From positions 5,686,001 through 5,750,000 of the forward strand of contig NZ_SNWR01000001.1 in NCBI RefSeq assembly GCF_004362215.1: DNA of 64,000 bases, written 5' to 3'. Shown one piece after another: positions 57,899 through 64,000 of this stretch. Under the pieces are notes generated by a model that was not told the origin of the DNA, made no database searches, and saw only the letters and a program-made list of their open reading frames with translations. The translations under genes and the position numbers were made by a program. Position 1 is the first letter of the stretch. Each line of letters begins with the position of its first letter. Source of the DNA: Paractinoplanes brasiliensis. Its GTDB lineage: Bacteria > Actinomycetota > Actinomycetes > Mycobacteriales > Micromonosporaceae.

Positions 57899-59488
57899 AT
57901 GGAGAGCGCAGATGTGATCGTGGTCGGCGCCGGGCACAACGGCCTGGTCGCGGCGAACCTGCTCGCCGACGCCGGCTGGTCGGTCGTCGTGCTCGAGGCG
58001 ACGCCCCACCCGGGCGGGGCGGTGCGGTCGGGCTACGTGACAGCGCCCGGCTACCTCAGTGATCTTTTCAGTTCGTTCTATCCGCTCGGGTACGCCTCGC
58101 CGGTGCTCAAGGAGCTGAACCTCGGTGAGCACGGCCTGCGGTGGACGCACGCGCCGGAGGTGCTGACCCACCTGCTGCCGGACGGCCGGGCGGCCACGCT
58201 GAGCCGGGACCTGTCGCGCACGATGGAGTCGCTCGACCGGTTCGCCGCCGGGGACGGGGAGCGCTGGCGGACCACGTACACCGAATGGCGTTCGGTCTCG
58301 CAGACGATGCTGGACACGATCCTGCGGCCGTTCCCGCCCGTGCGCGACGGGCTCGGCGTGGCCCGCCGGCTCGGCGCTCCCGGATCGCTGCGCCTGGCTC
58401 GCCGCCTGCTGCTGTCGATGCGCGAGATGGGCGCCGAGATGTTCCGCGGCGAGGGCGCGACGATCTTGATGGCGGGCTGCGCGCTGCACACCGACCTGTC
58501 GCCCGAGGAGGCCGGCGGCGGCGTGTACGGGTGGCTGCTGGCCATGCTGGGGCAGCAGTACGGCTGGCCCGTGCCGGTCGGCGGGGCCCAGAAGATCACC
58601 GACGCGCTCGTCTCGCGGCTCGAGCAGCGCGGTGGCCGGATCGTGTACTCGTCGCCGGTCACGCAGGTGCTGATCGCCCGAGGCAAGGCGATGGGTGTAC
58701 GGGTTGCCGGCGGCCAGGCATATCGGGCGTATCGCGCCGTGGTCGCCGACGTGCCCGCGCCCACGATGTATCTCGACCTGGTGGGGGAGCGCTGGCTCCC
58801 GCCCCGCCTGGTGGCGGACCTGGCCCACTTCCGCTGGGACGGTGCCACGGTCAAGGTCGACTGGGCCGTGCGTACCAAGATGCCCTGGAAGAACCCGGCC
58901 GCGGCGGGTGCGGGCACCGTGCACCTGGGCGCCGACCTCAACGGCCTGACCCGTTACTCGGCCGCCCTCGCCACCGACGAGATCCCGCGCGACCCGTTCC
59001 TGCTGCTCGGCCAGATGACCACGGCCGACCCGTCACACTCGCCCGAGGGTACGGAGTCGCTCTGGGCCTACACCCACCTGCCGCAGCGCGAGCACTGGAA
59101 CCCCGACGACATCGCGGCCCACGTCGAGCGCATGGAGTCGGTGATCGAGGAGCAGGCCCCCGGTTTCCGGCAGGAGGTCGTCGGCCGCAACGTCTTCTCC
59201 CCGGCCGACATGGAACGCGAGAACCCCTCCCTGGTCGGCGGCGCTCTGGGTGGCGGCACGGCGGCCGCCTTCCAGCAGCTCTTCCTGCGCCCGATCCCGG
59301 GCCTGGGCCGCCCCGACACGCCCGTCGACCGCCTCTATCTCGCCAGTTCGTCGGCCCACCCGGGCGGCGGCGTGCACGGCGCTCCCGGCGCCAACGCGGC
59401 CCGCGCGGCCCTGCTGCGCGACCGCACCCTGCTGGGCTCCGCCTACCGCTCCGTCATCAACACCGGCCACCGGGTCGTCTACGGCTGA
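57899..59488 (+). CDS. FAD-dependent oxidoreductase, phytoene desaturase-like
   Basis: A 529-residue flavoprotein. The N-terminal FAD site is VIVVGAGHNGLVAANLLADAG, followed by the VVVLEA acid strand and GGAVRSG loop. The C-terminal LYLASSSAHPGGGVHGAPG motif is typical of CrtI/carotenoid-related oxidoreductases. No carotenoid genes are present in this window, so the substrate is unknown. The ATG at 57899 has AGGGGG 6 nt upstream. It is divergent from the YihY-SRPBCC gene. Confidence 0.9.
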   Translation: MESADVIVVGAGHNGLVAANLLADAGWSVVVLEATPHPGGAVRSGYVTAPGYLSDLFSSFYPLGYASPVLKELNLGEHGLRWTHAPEVLTHLLPDGRAATLSRDLSRTMESLDRFAAGDGERWRTTYTEWRSVSQTMLDTILRPFPPVRDGLGVARRLGAPGSLRLARRLLLSMREMGAEMFRGEGATILMAGCALHTDLSPEEAGGGVYGWLLAMLGQQYGWPVPVGGAQKITDALVSRLEQRGGRIVYSSPVTQVLIARGKAMGVRVAGGQAYRAYRAVVADVPAPTMYLDLVGERWLPPRLVADLAHFRWDGATVKVDWAVRTKMPWKNPAAAGAGTVHLGADLNGLTRYSAALATDEIPRDPFLLLGQMTTADPSHSPEGTESLWAYTHLPQREHWNPDDIAAHVERMESVIEEQAPGFRQEVVGRNVFSPADMERENPSLVGGALGGGTAAAFQQLFLRPIPGLGRPDTPVDRLYLASSSAHPGGGVHGAPGANAARAALLRDRTLLGSAYRSVINTGHRVVYG

Positions 59489-59506
59489 CCCGCGCGGCCA
59501 CTGCGT

Positions 59507-59755
59507 CTACGGCTGCCTTGCGGGGCCGCCGCGTCTACGGCTGACCCGCCGCGCGGCGACTGCGGCGCGCAGGGCCGGCCACAGGCGCAGCCGGCGCGAG
59601 CTGTCGGTGGCGGCGAGGAGGTCGGCCAGCGTGTGCCGCTCCTCCGGCGGCACGAACGCGATCACGACGATCACGGGAATCACCGCGGCCAGCAATTCAC
59701 AGATGACGACCAGGCCCACCACGGCGGCCACGATGGCGAACGCGGTGTAGGTCAT
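59507..59755 (-). CDS. small membrane protein
   Basis: An 82-residue protein with a long N-terminal hydrophobic helix pair (VAAVVGLVVICELLAAVIPV then VIAFVPP) and a basic Arg-rich C-terminus. The ATG at 59755 is 1 bp after the stop of the gene at 59757, so both belong to one operon. A role in membrane stress or in the neighbouring regulatory region is unknown. Confidence 0.65.
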   Translation of the reverse strand: MTYTAFAIVAAVVGLVVICELLAAVIPVIVVIAFVPPEERHTLADLLAATDSSRRLRLWPALRAAVAARRVSRRRGGPARQP

Positions 59756-59756
59756 C

Positions 59757-59978
59757 TCAGCGTCCGCTCACCAGGGCCGCGACGAGCAGGACCAGGGCGG
59801 CGCCGACGCAGAAGACGATCGTGGCCGCCGCGGTGACGGCACGGATCAACGGCGCTACCGGCGCGATGAAGTGTTTTGCCTGCTGGAGGGCCACGAGAAG
59901 GCACATCCCGGCCAGGGCGAGATAGATGATGCCGTTAGCGGCGAGTGAGCCGCTGGTGAGCTGTGTCGACGGATGCAC
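59757..59978 (-). CDS. small membrane protein with strong RBS
   Basis: A 73-residue protein with two transmembrane helices (IIYLALAGMCLLVALQ and ATIVFCVGAALVLLVAAL) starting at the GTG at 59978, with AGGAGG 5 nt upstream. This makes the start well supported; longer upstream reading is not coding. It is the first gene of a two-gene operon of small membrane proteins, divergent from the XRE/small-protein pair. Confidence 0.72.
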   Translation of the reverse strand: MHPSTQLTSGSLAANGIIYLALAGMCLLVALQQAKHFIAPVAPLIRAVTAAATIVFCVGAALVLLVAALVSGR

Positions 59979-60066
59979 GACGGCCTCCTGAATTCCGGGG
60001 GTCGGGTGAGGCACATCACGGGTTACCTCTAACATGAGGCTGACGTTGGACCGCTTGCCGCACCAG

Positions 60067-60076
60067 TGCATATGCA
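60067..60076. promoter_or_regulatory. palindrome TGCATATGCA in the divergent region
   Basis: TGCATATGCA is a perfect 10-bp palindrome in the 251-bp, comparatively AT-rich gap between two divergent operons. Copies of CGCATGAAT occur near 60101 and 60195. It is a candidate operator for the XRE regulator encoded at 60500; binding is inferred. Confidence 0.4.
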
Positions 60077-60229
60077 TGCAGCGCGAATAAAGGACACTGC
60101 CGCATGAATCGGCTACCTGGCAGACTGCTAGGTGACGGAGCGCTCCGTGGCGGCGAGACTCTTCGTCCTCTTCATGCAGCCCGCGCTGATGCGGCACATC
60201 GCATGAATAGACGAGGATGTGTCAAGGAT

Positions 60230-60460
60230 ATGAGTGCAACCGAGGAAGTCTTCCAGGGCGAGTCGCTGACGATGGTGGCGCTGGCGGCGTCCTGCACCAA
60301 CGGCAGCTGCCCTACTGTGTACCGGACCGACCGGGGAACGATCGTGGTGCAGGGTTACGCCGTTGAGGGAAGCGCCGCCGGTGTGGACCTGCCCGCGGGC
60401 GAGCTCCTGGTCGAGGTGCCCGCCGATCTGCTGGCCGCGGCGGTGCGGGCCCAGGAGTGA
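60230..60460 (+). CDS. small partner protein of an XRE regulator (DUF397/BldB-like neighbourhood)
   Basis: A 76-residue protein with SCTNGSCPTVYRTDRGTIVVQGYAV-like strands (two Cys) and a C-terminal PAGELLVEVPADLLAAAVRAQ helix. It is a short protein typically encoded next to XRE-DUF5753 regulators. The ATG at 60230 is used; alternatives up to 60203 exist. The following gene starts 39 bp downstream on the same strand. It may act as an anti- or co-regulator. Confidence 0.75.
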   Translation: MSATEEVFQGESLTMVALAASCTNGSCPTVYRTDRGTIVVQGYAVEGSAAGVDLPAGELLVEVPADLLAAAVRAQE

Positions 60461-60499
60461 ACGCCCCGCTTGGGGGGTCGCACCGGAAGGAGGGACGAC

Positions 60500-61375
60500 T
60501 TGGCCGACGATCCGTTCCGCGGAAACGGCGACCCGTCATCGGCGCCGGTCGGTGTGGCCCTCCAGCGGATGCGGGTCGAGAAGGGCATCACGGGCAAGGA
60601 GCTCGGGGCGCTCGTCCGCATGAGCCAGTCCAAGATCAGCAGGATCGAGAACAGCCACGGCCCCGTCTCGCCGAGTGATGTCGGCCGGCTCGCCCGGGCG
60701 CTGGACGCCCCGCCCGCCGTGGTGGCCCAGCTTGTCGAGCGGGCCGAACTGGCGCGTAACCGGGTCACCGACATGCGGACCTCGGCGGGTTCGGTCTCCA
60801 CCATGCAGCGCACGGTCGAGCGTACGGAGGCCGATGTCTCTGAGTTCCGGGTCTTCCAGCCCGACGTCGTCATGGGACTTGCCCAGACCGACGACTACGC
60901 GCGAGCCATCCTCGAGGCGGCTCATGAGATTCGCAAGGCGGTCTTTCCGGACGCCGCGAGGGTTGCCATCCCGGAAGCGGTCTCGGCCAGGGTGCGTCGG
61001 CAGATCGTGCTCGAGGACCCGGATCGGCGCTTCTACTTCCTCCTGACCGAATCCGTGCTCGGCAAACAGGTCGTCCCACCTGACCTCATGCTCGCCCAGA
61101 TCGCGCGTCTGCGGCGGCTGGCGGCCCGGCCCAACGTGACCCTCAAGGTGATACCGGCCGACGCGAAGTGGACGCTGCCACACGTGCACGGCTTCGAGCT
61201 GCTGGACGACAAGGATGTCGTCATCGACATCTACAACACCTCGATCGACGCCACCGGCCGGGAGGACGTCGCCCTCTACCGGTACGTGTTCGATCGGCTC
61301 GACGAGAGCGCCACCTCCGAGGTCGGACCGATCCTCGAACGCTACCGGCGGCACTACCTCGACCTGATCGACTGA
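60500..61375 (+). CDS. XRE-family regulator with DUF5753 domain
   Basis: A 291-residue regulator. Residues 17-60 are a HTH_31-type helix-turn-helix (LQRMRVEKGITGKELGALVR, SQSKISRIENS); the remainder is the DUF5753 effector-binding domain ending YRRHYLDLID. The TTG at 60500 with GGAAGGAGGG 5 nt upstream is favoured. Related proteins include WhiJ-type developmental regulators in Streptomyces. It is downstream of its small partner and presumably regulates both flanking operons. Confidence 0.9.
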   Translation: MADDPFRGNGDPSSAPVGVALQRMRVEKGITGKELGALVRMSQSKISRIENSHGPVSPSDVGRLARALDAPPAVVAQLVERAELARNRVTDMRTSAGSVSTMQRTVERTEADVSEFRVFQPDVVMGLAQTDDYARAILEAAHEIRKAVFPDAARVAIPEAVSARVRRQIVLEDPDRRFYFLLTESVLGKQVVPPDLMLAQIARLRRLAARPNVTLKVIPADAKWTLPHVHGFELLDDKDVVIDIYNTSIDATGREDVALYRYVFDRLDESATSEVGPILERYRRHYLDLID

Positions 61376-61380
61376 GCGGT

Positions 61381-61842
61381 TCAGCGGGCGCGTTCGGCGT
61401 AGTAGCGGTCGGAGTTCTCGGCGATGTCGGCCAGCCGGCGCAGGGCCTCGACGTTGCGCTGGTGCAGGAGCAGGTCGTTGATCTTGTTGCGGGCGGCCAG
61501 CAGGGGGCCGTGTTCGAACTGCTCGTGGATGGTCACGCGGGTGGCGTCGACGCCGAAGGGCTCGAGCTGGATGTCGACCACGGCCTCGCCCAGCGGCCAC
61601 AGGCCGGCCCGCAGGCGCAGGCGGCGACCCGGCTCCATGAGAAGCACGGTGGAGGAGTCGTGCAGCGAGAACGGCCACGGCCCGGCCTTGTGGTGCAGCT
61701 CGGAGCCGACCTGCGGCCAGTTCGCGTCGACGTTGCGGATGTGAACGGTTCCGACCACCCAGTCGCTGTAGGTCCAGCCGTCGGAGAGCACGGCGAAGAC
61801 GCTGTCCGGGGGAGCTTGAACGGTACGCTGCACAGTAGCCAC
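61381..61842 (-). CDS. SRPBCC-family protein
   Basis: A 153-residue START/polyketide cyclase-like protein starting VATVQRTVQAPPDSVFAVL, with a WTYSDWVVGTVHIRNV segment and LEPFGVDATRVTIHEQFEH strand. It should bind a hydrophobic ligand. The start is uncertain: the GTG at 61842 was chosen for the family's usual N-terminus. It is divergent from the GT4 gene and convergent with the regulator gene, 5 bp apart. Confidence 0.77.
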   Translation of the reverse strand: MATVQRTVQAPPDSVFAVLSDGWTYSDWVVGTVHIRNVDANWPQVGSELHHKAGPWPFSLHDSSTVLLMEPGRRLRLRAGLWPLGEAVVDIQLEPFGVDATRVTIHEQFEHGPLLAARNKINDLLLHQRNVEALRRLADIAENSDRYYAERAR

Positions 61843-61950
61843 GACCAGGACATACCCTGCGGAGTGCCCGGCGTAACGGGCCGGCGCAGGTTTACGGATT
61901 CGGCGGTAGGGCATCAGCCACCGCGAACGCAGCCAGCTGGAGGGGTCCTC

Positions 61951-63144
61951 GTGCGCATTGCCATGATTTCCGAGCACGCCAGCCCCCTGGGCGACGGCGG
62001 GCAGCAGTCACACGTCGCCGGGTTGTCGGCAGCCCTGGCCGAGCTGGGCCACGAGGTCTGCGTCTACACCCGGCGCGACGACCCCGCGGTGGCCGAGGTG
62101 GTCACCACCCCGGGCGGCATCCGGGTCGTGCATGTTCCGGCGGGTCCGCCCCACATCCTCCCGCCCGACCTCCTCCTGCCGCACATGGGGGAGTTCGCGA
62201 AATGGCTGGAGCAGCACTGGCGTACGGGGGCCTGGGTTCCCGACGTGGCCCACGCCCACTTCTGGACGAGCGGGCTCGCCGCGGTGACCGCCGCCCGCCA
62301 GTTCGGCATCCCCGTCGTGCAGTCGTTCCACGAGCTGGGCGAGATCGAGGCGGGCAGCAGCAAACCTTCCCGTACGGGTTACGAACGTGCCCTCGGCCGA
62401 GCGGTCGACCGGGTCGTCGCCCAGACGCAGGACGAGATGCTGGGCCTGGTCCGCATCGGTGTGCCCCGTTCCCGCCTGACCGTCGTGCCCGCCGGCGTCG
62501 ACAGCATCCGGTTCAGCCCCGAGGGCCCGGCCGTCGAGCGTGACCCCGAGCGTCCGCGCATCCTTTCCGTGGGCCGGCTGGTCGAGCGCAAGGGTTTCGG
62601 CGACGTGCTGCAGGCCATGCGGTACGTCCCGAACGCCGAGGTGGTCGTCGTCGGCGGCCCGCCGGCCGATCAGCTGCCGGCCGACCCGGGCGCCCGTAAA
62701 CTCCGCGCGCTGGCCGAGAAGCTGCAGGTCGCCGACCGGTTCCGGATGGTCGGGGCGGTCAGCGGCAAGGACATGCCGAGCTGGTACCGCTCCGCCGACG
62801 TGCTGGTGGCGGCCGACTGGCAGGAGCAGTTCGACCCGTCCGCCCTCGAGGCGATGGCCTGCGGCGTCCCGGTGATCGGCACGTCCGTCGGCGGGCTCAC
62901 CGAGACCGTTGTCGACGGCCTGACCGGTGACCTCGTGCCGGCCCGCGACCCCCGCGCGCTCGGCGGGGCCCTGCGCCGGCTGGTCAACGACAAGGTCCGG
63001 CGTTTCGCGTACGCCACCGCCGCGCTCGACCGGGCCCGGCAGGCGTACTCCTGGAAGCGGGTCGCGGCGCAGGTGGGTTCGGTCTATCAGACGGTGACCG
63101 GCCGGCGCGCCGGCTCCAGCACCGAGGAAGCGATGGCGGGCTGA
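61951..63144 (+). CDS. family 4 glycosyltransferase
   Basis: A 397-residue GT-B fold glycosyltransferase. N-terminal MISEHASPLGDGGQQSHVAGL is typical of GT4; the nucleotide-sugar site includes DPSALEAMACGVPVIGTSVGG with the E-x7-E type motif. The GTG at 61951 has GGAGGGG 6 nt upstream. It may glycosylate mycothiol-like or lipid acceptors; MshA is a GT4, but this protein lacks clear distinguishing marks. A perfect hairpin follows the stop. Confidence 0.9.
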   Translation: MRIAMISEHASPLGDGGQQSHVAGLSAALAELGHEVCVYTRRDDPAVAEVVTTPGGIRVVHVPAGPPHILPPDLLLPHMGEFAKWLEQHWRTGAWVPDVAHAHFWTSGLAAVTAARQFGIPVVQSFHELGEIEAGSSKPSRTGYERALGRAVDRVVAQTQDEMLGLVRIGVPRSRLTVVPAGVDSIRFSPEGPAVERDPERPRILSVGRLVERKGFGDVLQAMRYVPNAEVVVVGGPPADQLPADPGARKLRALAEKLQVADRFRMVGAVSGKDMPSWYRSADVLVAADWQEQFDPSALEAMACGVPVIGTSVGGLTETVVDGLTGDLVPARDPRALGGALRRLVNDKVRRFAYATAALDRARQAYSWKRVAAQVGSVYQTVTGRRAGSSTEEAMAG

Positions 63145-63159
63145 CCCCCACGGTGTAAT

Positions 63160-63187
63160 CCGGCATCCACCGGTTGGTGGATGCCGG
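63160..63187 (+). terminator. perfect 12-bp hairpin after the GT4 gene
   Basis: CCGGCATCCACC (63160-63171) and GGTGGATGCCGG (63176-63187) enclose a 4-nt GGTT loop, 16 bp after the stop. No T run follows. The gene downstream is on the same strand, so it would stop read-through. Confidence 0.75.
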
Positions 63188-63239
63188 GACGAGCGAGCTG
63201 TTCGATTTCCGGCGGCCCGGCTGATGTGACGCTCGGTGC

Positions 63240-64000
63240 ATGACAGTCATCGAGGTCCAGAACCTGCGCAAGACGTACGGGGACACGGTCGCGGTGCGGG
63301 ACGTCTCGTTCACTGTGGAGCGGGGCGAGATCTTCGGCATCCTCGGCCCTAACGGCGCCGGGAAGACCACCACGGTCGAGAGCATCACGGGGCTCCGGGC
63401 ACCCGACTCGGGCACGATCCGGGTGCTCGGCCGCGACCCCGGCGACAAGTCCCTGCGTCGCGACGTCGGCGTCCAGCTTCAGGAGAGCCAGCTCCCGGAC
63501 AAGCTCACGGTCCGCGAGGCGCTCGACCTGTACGCGTCGTTCTATCCCGAGCCGGCCGACTGGCGCGCGCTGACCCGCGAGCTCGGCCTGACCGAGAAGC
63601 TCGGCACCGCGTACGGGAAGCTCTCGGGGGTCAGAAACAGCGGCTCTCCATCGCGCTCGCGCTCATCGGGGGCCCGCAGATCGCGATTCTCGACGAGCTC
63701 ACGACCGGGCTCGACCCGCGGGCCCGCCGCGACACGTGGGACCTGATCGAGTCGGTGCGCGACAGCGGCGTCACGATCGTGCTGGTCACGCACTTCATGG
63801 AGGAGGCCGAGCGGCTCTGCGACCGGCTCGCCGTGATCGACGACGGTCGCGTCGTCGCGCTCAACACCCCGGCCGGGCTGGTGTCCGGGCTCGCCACCGA
63901 GCAGCGGATCCGGTTCCGCCCATCGGCGCCGGTCGCCGACGAGCTGCTGACCGGGCTGCCCGAGGTGCACGAGGTACGCCGCCACGGGGAGCAGATCGAG
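63240..64000 (+). pseudogene. ABC transporter ATP-binding protein with apparent frameshift, truncated by the window edge
   Basis: An ABC-2-type ATPase (drug or lipid exporter family). The ATG at 63240 starts IEVQNLRKTYGDTVAV; the Walker A is LGPNGAGKTTT, and a Q-loop lies near LQESQL. After KLSG the frame is broken: the five-G run at 63626-63630 needs a sixth G to give LSGGQ. In the other frame translation continues as KQRLSIALALIGG, Walker B ILDELTTGLDP and the H-loop VLVTHFMEEAE to the window edge. It is thus a pseudogene, a sequencing error, or a recoded gene. The permease is not in the window. Confidence 0.8.

Overview
The window reads as chromosomal DNA of a high-GC Gram-positive actinomycete, most likely of the Micromonosporaceae (Actinoplanes-like). 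This placement is inferred from the very strong GC bias at third codon positions, frequent GTG and TTG starts, a TreX-TreY-TreZ operon, a regulator/small-protein pair of the WhiJ/BldB type, and a phage-free, rRNA-free layout. I see no tRNA, rRNA, CRISPR array, IS element or prophage.

Region by region. (1) 0.7-6.0 kb: a tightly overlapping five-gene minus-strand operon (KAS III-like thiolase, GT2 glycosyltransferase, acyl-AMP ligase, cytochrome P450, NAD-dependent reductase). It resembles part of the OleA/OleC/OleD hydrocarbon and beta-lactone machinery with two added tailoring enzymes, and is the best candidate here for an undescribed pathway. (2) 6.1-7.8 kb: a CPA2 cation/proton antiporter with a C-terminal UBP-type zinc finger, plus its KhtT-like regulatory subunit. 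(3) 8.1-14.2 kb: glgX/treX-treY-treZ, glycogen to trehalose. (4) 14.6-20.7 kb: a catalase-like protein, a membrane-anchored solute-binding sensor with a membrane partner and a PP2C phosphatase, and a membrane GGDEF-EAL protein. (5) 21.2-24.4 kb: HrpB helicase with a coupled small protein. (6) 24.6-36.5 kb: purine catabolism (OHCU decarboxylase, HIU hydrolase, uricase, 8-oxoguanine deaminase, allantoicase, allantoinase) together with malate synthase and a CitE-like protein that can absorb the glyoxylate produced; a secreted CBM6-DUF1996 protein lies in between. (7) 36.6-46.6 kb: assorted metabolic genes, a phospholipase D-like protein, and a PIMT-family methyltransferase coupled to a 66-residue protein. 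(8) 46.7-50.6 kb: a MarR/pirin pair sharing an operator, an HTH/Clp-N operon with twin operators, DUF3072 and a VOC protein. (9) 50.8-59.9 kb: a PAS-GAF-SpoIIE-HATPase sigma-factor-type regulator, small membrane proteins and lipoproteins, a YihY-SRPBCC fusion and a phytoene-desaturase-like oxidoreductase. (10) 60.2-64 kb: XRE regulator with its small partner, SRPBCC protein, GT4 glycosyltransferase, and an ABC ATPase with an apparent frameshift that runs off the window.

Two sequence-level themes cut across the genes. Short tandem repeats (units 30-111 bp) occupy almost every gene-free stretch over 300 bp, always at or beyond gene 3' ends, and where they enter coding sequence the unit is a multiple of three. 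The palindrome CCCGTACGGG recurs far more often than base composition suggests. Many adjacent genes are coupled through GTGA, ATGA or TGATG overlaps, which decided many of the start sites chosen here.
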